Assembly (NCBI GenBank): GCA_015501585.1
Contig: JADNRY010000876.1
Coordinates: 1 to 22,873 of the forward strand
Origin: Rhodocollybia butyracea
Lineage: Eukaryota; Basidiomycota; Agaricomycetes; Agaricales; Omphalotaceae
Direction: 5' to 3'
DNA: 22,873 nt
Shown one piece after another: positions 1-7,790 of the stretch. Every line of letters starts with the position of its first letter. Positions within the stretch are counted from its first letter, which is position 1. Under the pieces are notes generated by a model that ran no database searches, was not told where the DNA came from, and worked only from the letters and a program-made list of their open reading frames with translations. The translations under genes were made by a program, and so were the position numbers.

Positions 1-115
1 AGAAGCTTCTCGATCGTTGAAGTCACGCAGGGTTGAATTTGTGCTGCGTAATCCCTATTCATCTTCAACTTCAACTCTTCCTCTTTACAACCAACCCCAT
101 CTAACATTGCTCGAA
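1..115 (+). promoter_or_regulatory. Upstream region / 5' UTR of the split zinc-cluster gene
   Basis: This stretch lies directly before the ATG at 116. From about 61 to 100 it becomes pyrimidine- and CAA-rich (CTTCAACTTCAACTCTTCCTC), as is common just upstream of fungal start codons. No TATA box is visible. The window starts here, so any further promoter is outside. The role is inferred from position and composition only. Confidence 0.4.
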
Positions 116-144
116 ATGTCCGAAGATCAACACCGGGTTCAATG
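116..144 (+). CDS. 5' coding fragment of the gene split by the foldback element
   Basis: An ATG at 116-118 opens nine codons (MSEDQHRVQ) plus the first two bases of a tenth, TG, before the foldback element begins at 145. The right flank of the element starts with a copy of GGTTCAATG (3527-3535) and then continues in the same frame as the long downstream reading frame (VQCFRIHG). Joining the two sides after removing the element and one 9-bp copy gives an uninterrupted frame across codon 10 (TG+T, Cys). I therefore take this ATG as the original start; the start at 3408 lies inside the transposon arm. As it stands the fragment reads into the element and its frame is lost. Confidence 0.8.
136..144. 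repeat. Left target-site duplication (9 bp)
   Basis: GGTTCAATG at 136-144 is repeated exactly at 3527-3535. The flanking bases differ on both sides (135 G versus 3526 T; 145 A versus 3536 T), so the repeat is exactly 9 bp. It sits at equal offsets from the matched ends of the inverted arms. Nine base pairs is the duplication length known for Drosophila foldback and Mutator-like elements. Confidence 0.85.
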
Positions 145-1690
145 AGGCGATGTGGAGCCCATAATGCAATGTAAGATGGATGTGGCCACATCCTGCATTG
201 CAATTTAAGATGGTTCTGTCCGCTGCGGCAAATGTGCCTGCATTGCAATGTGGTATATGTCACAGCCTGGCCTTTGAAAAATTACTGAATTAGGGAATTT
301 TTCGCTGTGTGTAACATGAAGCTTGCATCTGCATGTCACATCACAACTGTTTTAGCCAAATTTAGAAATATAACAGTTGGCCATATTAAGCTATGGCTAA
401 AGCGGCGGCGCGGGTACACATTTGATGGGGTCATGTGACTCGCCGATTGCAGGTTTAGATAGCTTCGTTAAAATAGGCAATTTATGAGCCTAATTAAGAT
501 GTTTCTGTATGGGTAGCTAGCCCAAAAAAGGCTATAGATAGTGTATTAATATTTTAGCACTGTACCTCGATGGATGGGGCACCGTAATGGGTTGGATTGA
601 ATGAAAAGATTTAGATTACCTTCGGTCAAAGCTGTACATCACTGCCTAATTGGGAATGCCAGCAAAGCGGCCTAAAAGCCTGCTTGTACAGCAGATATCC
701 TTGCTAATGGGGATGTACATAGTGTCTTTAGATATATCAGAGGTCCCTGAAGCGAAATCACAGCCAGAGCGGCGGTCAAAGCTGTTTTATTACCATATTT
801 AGAATGCCAGCAAAGCGGCCTAAAAGCTTGTTTATGCATGGGTATTCTACCTAATAGCAGTCTACACAGTGTTTATAGATGCACAGTAGGTACCTAGAGC
901 GAAATTAAAGCTGGTATGTGGTGTAATAGTGGCCCTGCTTCGAGGTTTGGGACTGTGGCTGTGCTTTAAAAAATCGAAGTAAAGGTAGGGATGTTTGATA
1001 TACTAGTGGTACAGGCATGATTTCTACATAGTATATATATACCTGAAGCGAAATTAGAGCATTCTGTGGAGAGAATAAGCTGTAATTGCCAGCTCTAGGC
1101 CGGAGGAGGTCAAAGCTGTATGTCCAAATAGGGAAATATATCATTACATACAGGTGGTGTTGAGTCGAAGTTGGGCTCAGTAATGGCATGGCCTCTCAAG
1201 GTCTGAGGTTTGGAATACATATCTGGTAGTGTAGTATACTAGCTACGCCCTCCAGGTGTTATATTTCCCAATATGTGGGCAGGAGGATGTACATGGAGTG
1301 ATCAATGGTGAGTAACCATCAAAATTCGCATTTTTGAGGAATTAAATACTAATAATGAGTGCCTAAGCGCAGGTAGCACCTCAAAGCTTGGTAGGTAGAC
1401 TGTACTACATAGTATACACTCGATCCGTGTCCAAGAACCACTAATATGGCACCAGAGGCGATGGTATGTACTGATCTTTATAGATTTTGCCTGAAAACTC
1501 GATTTTTTGAGGAATTAGCATAGAATATTGGGGCCTTGAGAGTAGCCAAGAGGCTAAAATGTCTTATATAGACTGTACTACATAGTACTAGACGTCTCCA
1601 TATGCAAAAACGATTTATAGAGCACCTGAAGCGATGGTATTCCCTGATCTGTATGGATTCTGCCAAAAAATGCGATTTTCAGGACATAAA
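145..1690 (+). repeat. Left inverted arm of the foldback element
   Basis: The arm pairs with about 1975-3526. Its end carries subterminal repeats of the type TGCATTGCAATNTAAGATGG (about 164, 193 and 238) and a perfect 16-bp palindrome GGATGTGGCCACATCC (177-192), which look like protein-binding sites. Further in, related blocks recur at roughly 145-170 bp: GGTCAAAGCTGT at about 625, 775 and 1108; AATGCCAGCAAAGCGGCC at about 654 and 802; and CCTGAAGCGA-like motifs near 747, 893, 1042, 1452 and 1622. The arm is thus itself built from degenerate direct repeats. Confidence 0.85.
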
Positions 1691-1974
1691 ACATGAATAG
1701 AGTATGCTATGGACCTCAGACTATGCTCAAACTTTGAGAATCATGTATTCGAGTCATATATACGCCCGCCAGATTAAAAGGTTTCAGTATATACATCTCA
1801 ATGTCACGATCTGAACTTTGAGCCAAGTAGAGATATCCTAGTGTGCACTTACCACAGTATCGTTCCATGGAGGTACCCAGATGTAGATATAACACCTGGT
1901 AATCGTTGAATTGGATTCGAAGACATGTTTCCCAAGTTTTTGGTTTGATCTGAGACTTGTAGCACACTCTATGC
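1691..1974. other. Diverged centre of the foldback element
   Basis: Between the near-identical arms, the two sides still show patchy similarity (for example the motifs around 1708-1745 against the complement of 1925-1962) but at a much lower level. The innermost ~110 bp look unrelated. No coding region of convincing length is present. Confidence 0.5.
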
Positions 1975-3526
1975 CTGTTTTATTTCCTGAAAATCGCATT
2001 TTTTTGGCAGAATCCATACAGATCAGGGAATACCATCGCTTCAGGTGCTCTATAAATCGTTTTTGCATATGGAGACGTCTAGTACTATGTAGTACAGTCT
2101 ATATAAGACGTTTTAGCCTCTTGGCTACTCTCAAGGCCCCAATATTCTATGCTAATTCCTCAAAAAATCGAGTTTTCAGGCAAAATCTATAAAGATCAGT
2201 ACATACCATCGCCTCTGGTGCCATATTAGTGGTTCTTGGACACGGATCGAGTGTATACTATGTAGTACAGTCTACCTACCAAGCTTTGAGGTGCTACCTG
2301 CGCTTAGGCACTCATTATTAGTATTTAATTCCTCAAAAATGCGAATTTTGATGGTTACTCACCATTGATCACTCCATGTACATCCTCCTGCCCACATATT
2401 GGGAAATATAACACCTGGAGGGCGTAGCTAGTATACTACACTACCCAGATATGTATTCCAAACCTCAGACCTTGAGAGGCCATGCCATTACTGAGCCCAA
2501 CTTCGACTCAACACCACCTGTATGTAATGATATATTTCCCTATTTGGACATACAGCTTTGACCTCCTCCGGCCTAGAGCTGGCAATTACAGCTTATTCTC
2601 TCCACAGAATGCTCTAATTTCGCTTCAGGTATATATATACTATGTAGAAATCATGCCTGTACCACTAGTATATCAAACATCCCTACCTTTACTTCGATTT
2701 TTTAAAGCACAGCCACAGTCCCAAACCTCGAAGCAGGGCCACTATTACACCACATACCAGCTTTAATTTCGCTCTAGGTACCTACTGTGCATCTATAAAC
2801 ACTGTGTAGACTGCTATTAGGTAGAATACCCATGCATAAACAAGCTTTTAGGCCGCTTTGCTGGCATTCTAAATATGGTAATAAAACAGCTTTGACCGCC
2901 GCTCTGGCTGTGATTTCGCTTCAGGGACCTCTGATATATCTAAAGACACTATGTACATCCCATTAGCAAGGATATCTGCTGTACAAGCAGGCTTTTAGGC
3001 CGCTTTGCTGGCATTCCCAATTAGGCAGTGATGTACAGCTTTGACCGAAGGTAATCTAAATCTTTTCATTCAATCCAACCCATTACGGTGCCCCATCCAT
3101 CGAGGTACAGTGCTAAAATATTAATACACTATCTATAGCCTTTTTTGGGCTAGCTACCCATACAGAAACATCTTAATTAGGCTCATAAATTGCCTATTTT
3201 AACGAAGCTATCTAAACCTGCAATCGGCGAGTCACATGACCCCATCAAATGTGTACCCGCGCCGCCGCTTTAGCCATAGCTTAATATGGCCAACTGTTAT
3301 ATTTCTAAATTTGGCTAAAACAGTTGTGATGTGACATGCAGATGCAAGCTTCATGTTACACACAGCGAAAAAATTCCCTAATTCAGTAATTTTTCAAAGG
3401 CCAGGCTGTGACATATACCACATTGCAATGCAGGCACATTTGCCGCAGCGGACAGAACCATCTTAAATTGCAATGCAGGATGTGGCCACATCCATCTTAC
3501 ATTGCAATATGGGAACCACATAGGGT
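1975..3526 (-). repeat. Right inverted arm of the foldback element
   Basis: This is the reverse complement of 145-1690. Visible differences from the left arm include single-base indels, for example a run of G at about 2957 (versus 709), an extra G at about 2444 (versus 1227) and an A-run at about 3366 (versus 303), and a C/T substitution near 2110 (versus 1558). Its outer 119 bp read open in frame into the disrupted gene and supply an ATG at 3408. Confidence 0.85.
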
Positions 3527-6398
3527 GGTTCAATGTTTCCGTATCCATGGGCTCGACGTGGATATGATTATCGAGTGCGCTGGTATTTTTGCGACGGTAC
3601 AGAACCAGGTGAAGTGCACTCTTTGCCGGACTCAAACCGACGAATCTTGCAAACGCCCGCCATCGTCCCTCGTCTGCAGTTTTTGTCACGGCCGTCATAA
3701 GACGTGTGATTATGCCAGGATGCTGCGTTTTTGCACCTACGCTCATCTCGAAGGAATTTCCGTGGCCGAAGCTGTCGAAGTCCTAACACCCCATGGTACT
3801 GGTTTTACCTTTCCTACGGAACTGTTTCGCGACGCTTTAGATATCATCGAACGGGATAATAGCAGTGTTGAAGTCTTGCAGCGTGTCGACTTTGAGCGCG
3901 AAGCAATGTTTCCAGCGAGTAGCGAGGAGCGTAAAGGCTTGAGCAGCTTTATTCAACGCCAGAAGGAGGAGGACCCATGGCAGAAGACTGTTGATTCCGA
4001 GAAGAGCAAGCGCGAGAGGAAGAAAGATAAGACATCGAAAAAGGGTAGCGGGAAGCGAGGGACCACAAATAAATCCCAGCCTAGTATCCGGTTCACGATC
4101 CCCGCTCTTGCTAAACCAAGGGTTCCGTCCTCTACTGCGACCGACGATCCCGTAGTTCCTCCCGTCAACGATCTCCCAATCACTCAGCCGGAATCTCCCC
4201 TCCCTACGAACTTGCCTCAAGTGATCACCCGAAAGCGCAGCTTTTCTCCTACACCTGACGAGGCTTCCAGAGTAGTTTGGCCTCGCCTTGGTAATTCGCA
4301 ATCTTCCTCTACCAACTCTAAACCCGTCCCTCCTCCCGCTCTTCCTACACATCCCGAACCCCCCAATCCCAATCAACCTGTAACCGAATCCTCTCTCGCA
4401 GGACCTGCTGAAGGCCTCGACTTGGAGGGACAGGTAATTCCGGCCACGTTTATTCAAGCATACCGGGCGGCGGTTCTTCAACTTCAGGAAGAGAAGGAAA
4501 GGTCAGCGCGGTTTCTGGGGGAGCGAAATCGTCTATTGGATGAAGTACAAGTGCTCGGGGATCGCAACCAGGGTTTGGCGGCCGACGCTATAGTGGAACG
4601 CAATCGGGCTGATGTGCTATTTTCCCGTGTCAAGGATGTGGAAGCGTCGGCGGCGTTGTTAACTGCAGAATATCGTCGATCTCGCCAACGTACGACGGAA
4701 CTAGAAGCGCAGTTAGCTGAGCGAGTACCCCCGACCGAGAATGCAGTGAACGTGTCGGAACTTCAACAGGTATGTTTCCCAATTACTTTGTTGTCCTGTT
4801 CCTTATTTGAGCCTTGGTCCTAGAATGTTTGTCACCTACAGGCCATAATTGACGGTTTACGAAGAGATCTGAAGGAGGCGAATCGGTCCTTCAACATCCT
4901 ATCGTATCAACATCAGGAGGTATTATGCCGTAGTGATCATACTGCCGAGATAAGTCGTCGAGTTGCATGGGAAATCAGTGCGCTCGAGTCGTCTCTCGTG
5001 GAGAAGAAAAAAGAGATACGGGTACTCGAGGATATGATGATGTCTTCGGTGGGCACTTCTTCCGAGTCCCTGGTGCGGGATCTTCAATCTGACCGGGAGG
5101 CCTTGGTGAATGAGCGGAATGTCGCGCTGGAGTACGCAATCATGCTTCGTCAGTTGGATGTTCCCAGGTTTGTACGGCGTTTCGAGCAGCGGGCTGCAGA
5201 TCCACTCTTCTGCTTGAACAATTTCCTTCGTACTTTCGAGGATCAGGCGGTGTTGGACAATCCTCTGTTTGTCGAAATCGAATCCACTTTGTCAGAAGTG
5301 GTTCCTGCTATCACCAACGCAGCTTGCCGAGCTCAATTGGCTCTTCGTACCGTTCTCGAAGATTTTGACCTGCAATTCCCTCATGTCCGTTGGCTCCTGA
5401 GGGAAACTTCCAGTAGTCGCATAGTTCACAGCCTACTGCGAAATGCTGGGATGGAGTCGATGGTGTCTTCCATTGAGCCTGTATTCGATGCCGATCGTAC
5501 TATTTGGTATGGCGAATACCTCAAGTCCAGTCCCGATTTCTTTCCGCTTTATACGTTGAAGGATCCCGAGAGCCCTGCTCTTCAAAAAGCGATTCGTGAA
5601 TTGCTGGCTGATGTCGAAATCGAATCCACTTTGTCAGAAGTGGTTCCTGCTATCACCAACGCAGCTTGCCGAGCTCAATTGGCTCTTCGTACTGTTCTCG
5701 AAGATTTCGACCTGCAATTCCCTCATGTCCGTCGGCTCCTGAGGGAAACTTCCAGTAGTCGCGTAGTTCACAGCCCACTGCGAAATGCTGGGATGGAGTC
5801 GATGGTGTCTTCCATTGAGCCTGTATTCGATGCCGATCGTACTATTTGGTATGGCGAATACCTCAAGTCCAGTCCCGATTTCTTTCCGCTTTATACGTTG
5901 AAGGATCCCGAGAGCCCTGCTCTTCAAAAAGCGATTCGTGAATTGCTGGCTGATCTCGACGCTCTTCCCTATACTCCCACCCCTACTGATTCTTCTGTCA
6001 ACTATTTGCCCCTGCCTGCTCCTTCCTTTTCGCCGCTTTCCAGTACAGTTCCCGGTCTCGGTACTGCGTCAAGGTCCGATCTCCTTCCACCTGTGTCCTC
6101 TCAAACTCCCAACTCGAATCCTCCTAGGGAGCCATCGCCAATGGAAGAGATCGAGTATGTGGACCTTGCGGATATCCCTGGGTTGCATGAGGAAGAGGAT
6201 GAGTTGGAGGAGGAGGGAGAGGATGAGCTGAACGAAGAGGTGCGGGAGGTGTCTCAGATGGCGATTCGTGAGGATGTTGTAATTCCAGGGCAAGAGCACT
6301 CGGGCGGAATTATTCCCGAGGTGCATGTCCAAACTGAGTCCTTGTTCGTCCCTAACCCCCATAATCCACTACATATGAATGCGAAGAGTGGTTTTTAG
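3408..6398 (+). CDS. Uncharacterised Zn2Cys6-like, coiled-coil protein; main part of a transposon-split gene
   Basis: Host coding sequence runs from 3527/3534 to the TAG at 6396-6398. A 72-nt phase-0 intron lies at 4770-4841 (GTATGT...CTACAG), and both exons stay open in one frame across it. With the nine codons at 116-142 the ancestral protein is 939 residues. In that numbering, Cys37, 40, 48, 57, 60 and 67 have the spacing C-x2-C-x7-C-x8-C-x2-C-x6-C, close to a fungal Zn2Cys6 cluster. A Lys/Arg-rich stretch (about 164-190) could be a nuclear localisation signal. A Ser/Pro-rich linker follows, then predicted coiled coils (about 315-411 and 422-497), a 114-residue tandem duplication (565-678 and 679-792), a Pro/Ser region and an acidic tail (about 857-892). 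I do not recognise the family; DNA binding is an inference from the cysteine pattern. Residues encoded by 3408-3533 come from the transposon arm and are not original. The absence of other lesions suggests a recent insertion. Confidence 0.75.
3527..3535. repeat. Right target-site duplication (9 bp)
   Basis: GGTTCAATG is an exact copy of 136-144 and immediately follows the right end of the foldback element. Its last two bases plus T3536 form the Cys codon that restores the host gene frame. Confidence 0.85.
5271..5954 (+). repeat. In-frame tandem duplication, 2 x 342 bp
   Basis: Copy 1 (5271-5612) and copy 2 (5613-5954) are adjacent and differ by about five bases. Three differences change residues (W/R, I/V and L/P) and two are silent. 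The unit is exactly 114 codons (VEIESTLSEV... to ...IRELLAD), so the frame is kept. The near-identity indicates a recent event, or an assembly artefact that happens to keep the frame. Confidence 0.9.
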
Positions 6399-6529
6399 AG
6401 TCGTAGTTTTCTTGTTTTTGTCTTGTCTGTTCATTCGTTTTCTTGTTTTCTTGTTGTAGTTATCGTTGTAGTTTTTTTTGTAAATAAAATGTCTGTTTTT
6501 AAATGTTAGACATTCACTACGGGAAGAGG
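6399..6529 (+). terminator. 3' UTR and polyadenylation region
   Basis: A T-rich run (TTTTCTTG repeats, about 6408-6480) follows the stop codon and leads to an AATAAA hexamer in GTAAATAAAATG at about 6480-6491. This arrangement suits a fungal 3' end for the preceding gene. No cleavage site can be placed exactly. Confidence 0.5.
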
Positions 6530-6805
6530 CGACAATCAATATGACTGTTTAAGAACCCTCACATTGACTGTACAAACGCTCATCCTGATTGTACAAACAA
6601 TCAGGATGACTGTTTTGGAACGGTCAATATGAGTGTAAACGGAAATTGGTCTGACTGTCCCGGACAGTCAATCTGAACGTTTGGTGCACTCGTATTGACT
6701 GCCGAGGGCAGTCAGTCTGACTGTTCAGAGCACTCATATTGACCGAGATCAGGACACTCAGAACGACTGTTTACTCACTCATATTGACTGCTATTCGAGT
6801 AGTCT
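6530..6805. repeat. Degenerate ~22-bp-period array of TCANNNTGACTG motifs
   Basis: About twelve diverged units follow each other at 21-24 bp, with a core close to CACTCANNNTGACTGT. They begin near 6533, 6557, 6578, 6599, 6621, 6647, 6665, 6687, 6709, 6731, 6755 and 6776. The core is partly self-complementary (AGTCA/TGACT), so both strands look alike, for example CAGTCAGTCTGACTG at 6709. It is not coding. It could be an old minisatellite, a binding-site cluster or the subterminal part of a transposon. Confidence 0.6.
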
Positions 6806-6962
6806 GATCTCGAGGGCCTAATAAAATGCATATAATACTAGCTACTACAATAATGGCTAATATTATCAATACGTGTGATATACAAACCACCTACTTACAA
6901 CTTCCCTGACCGCCTGAAGAAAAGTAAGGCACCAAGAGTTAAAGAATAACGCACCTACAACG

Positions 6963-7090
6963 AGACGCTGTAAACTTACCAAAGAACCCGACTTAGTCTC
7001 TGACACTTTTGGTGCTGCGCTTGGCACGTTCGCACTGAATGGGCCCGTGGCGGTGAACATGGAAAGCTCAGAGGAGTAGGAGGCTTGAAG
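6963..7090 (-). repeat. Copy 1 of a dispersed direct duplication
   Basis: The segment resembles 7655-7790 in the same orientation, including GTAAACTYACCAAA at one end and GCGGTGAACATGGRAAGC near the other. Read on the minus strand each copy has an exon-like stretch followed by a splice donor (GGTAAGTTTACAG here, GGTGAGTTTACAG in the other). This suggests both derive from one exon-intron boundary. The product is not recognised. Confidence 0.55.
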
Positions 7091-7129
7091 TTAGCAATGA
7101 AGACGAAAGAATAGACAAACTTCCTCACT

Positions 7130-7400
7130 TTTTCGGGAGGGTGGTAGAAGCGACTAGCAAGATAGTCGTTCTCGGATGTGTCCGACGCAGAGCCCAGGTC
7201 ACAAAGCTTCCAGAGACGCTTTGCCTCATTGACCTGGAGTAGTACATGATCAGATCGCTGCCAAAAGATGAAGTAAAAAAGATGCACCAGTGTTATAAGA
7301 AGTCTTGCGCGTCGATTTCATGCCGTCGGAACTGGTCCATCGATTTTCAGCCATGCTCCAATGAAAAGTATCGATATCGTACGACGTACATAGATGATTC
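7130..7400 (-). pseudogene. PRP4-like spliceosomal protein kinase fragment (decayed)
   Basis: On the minus strand, 7243 to 7133 encodes QVNEAKRLWKLCDLGSAS, then SENDYLASRFYHPPE. From family knowledge, PRP4/PRPF4B kinases carry LKLCDxGSAS at the metal-binding DFG position and the activation segment PYLVSRFYRAPE. Here about three residues before YL are missing and the conserved RAPE has become HPPE. Upstream minus-strand sequence (about 7250-7400) resembles kinase catalytic-loop material but is broken by stops and a frame change. No second half of the kinase domain follows; the next sequence is the duplicated segment at 6963-7090. A complete PRP4 gene is essential in fungi, so it must be elsewhere in the genome. 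Confidence 0.6.
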
Positions 7401-7654
7401 CGTATCTCCGTCTTCAGTGTCAGCATCCAAGTCTGAGTCTGAGGCTGGTGAAGCGTATGAAGGATAAGGCACGTAGGAGGGACACGAGATGCACAGATGC
7501 GGGATCAAGTCTGACTCGAGGTTGTATACAAAGCGGGACCAACTCGTCCTTCTGGCACTCCCTTACCCTCACCACTTGCTTCTCATACTTGTCCATTGCC
7601 CCGTCGCCTTCCACTACCCACCCAACAATGAGCGTCAATTTCACAGAAACAAAA

Positions 7655-7790
7655 GACACTGTAAACTCACCAAAAAACCGTAAACTTTTGATGTTGTGCT
7701 TGACACACGTTCCGGGGGGAACATTTGCACTGAATGGTCCATAGCGGTGAACATGGGAAGCTTGGAGGAGTAGGTGGCTTGAGAACGAAG
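7655..7790 (-). repeat. Copy 2 of the dispersed direct duplication
   Basis: This is an imperfect match to 6963-7090 with a few small indels, about 560 bp away. It has the same splice-donor-like edge on the minus strand. No PRP4-like sequence is found next to this copy, so only the flanking segment was duplicated, or the kinase part has been lost here. Confidence 0.55.

Larger units (their letters stand above)
145..3526. mobile_element. Foldback transposable element (3382 bp) with ~1.55-kb inverted arms, Mutator/FB-like
   Basis: The sequence from 145 to about 1690 reappears as its reverse complement from about 1975 to 3526. Paired coordinates add up to about 3668-3671 throughout, so the arms differ by only a few single-base indels and substitutions over about 1.5 kb. 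The centre (about 1690-1975) is much less alike. The outermost dozen bases are imperfect (AGGCGATGTGG versus ACCCTATGTGG), then the match becomes near exact. Perfect 9-bp duplications flank it. Each arm holds internal degenerate repeats, a layout known for foldback (FB) elements. I see no transposase: the largest frames are 94 codons, mirrored in both arms. It is most likely non-autonomous and moved by an enzyme elsewhere. The superfamily assignment rests on duplication length and architecture, not on protein evidence. Confidence 0.85.

Noticed and set aside
13..45. Similarity of GTTGAAGTCACGCAGGGTTG near the window start to about 3867-3886
   Set aside because: The match is short and imperfect and is not explained by the insertion; it is probably chance.
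905..1189. 94-codon open frame, identical to the one at 2482-2766
   Set aside because: The identity follows from the inverted arms. It has no domain, and it overlaps the repetitive arm structure. I do not consider it a protein.
3837..4481. 214-codon minus-strand frame opposite the zinc-cluster gene
   Set aside because: It is the shadow of the plus-strand coding sequence, which has a splice site in frame, a sensible composition and repeats kept in frame.
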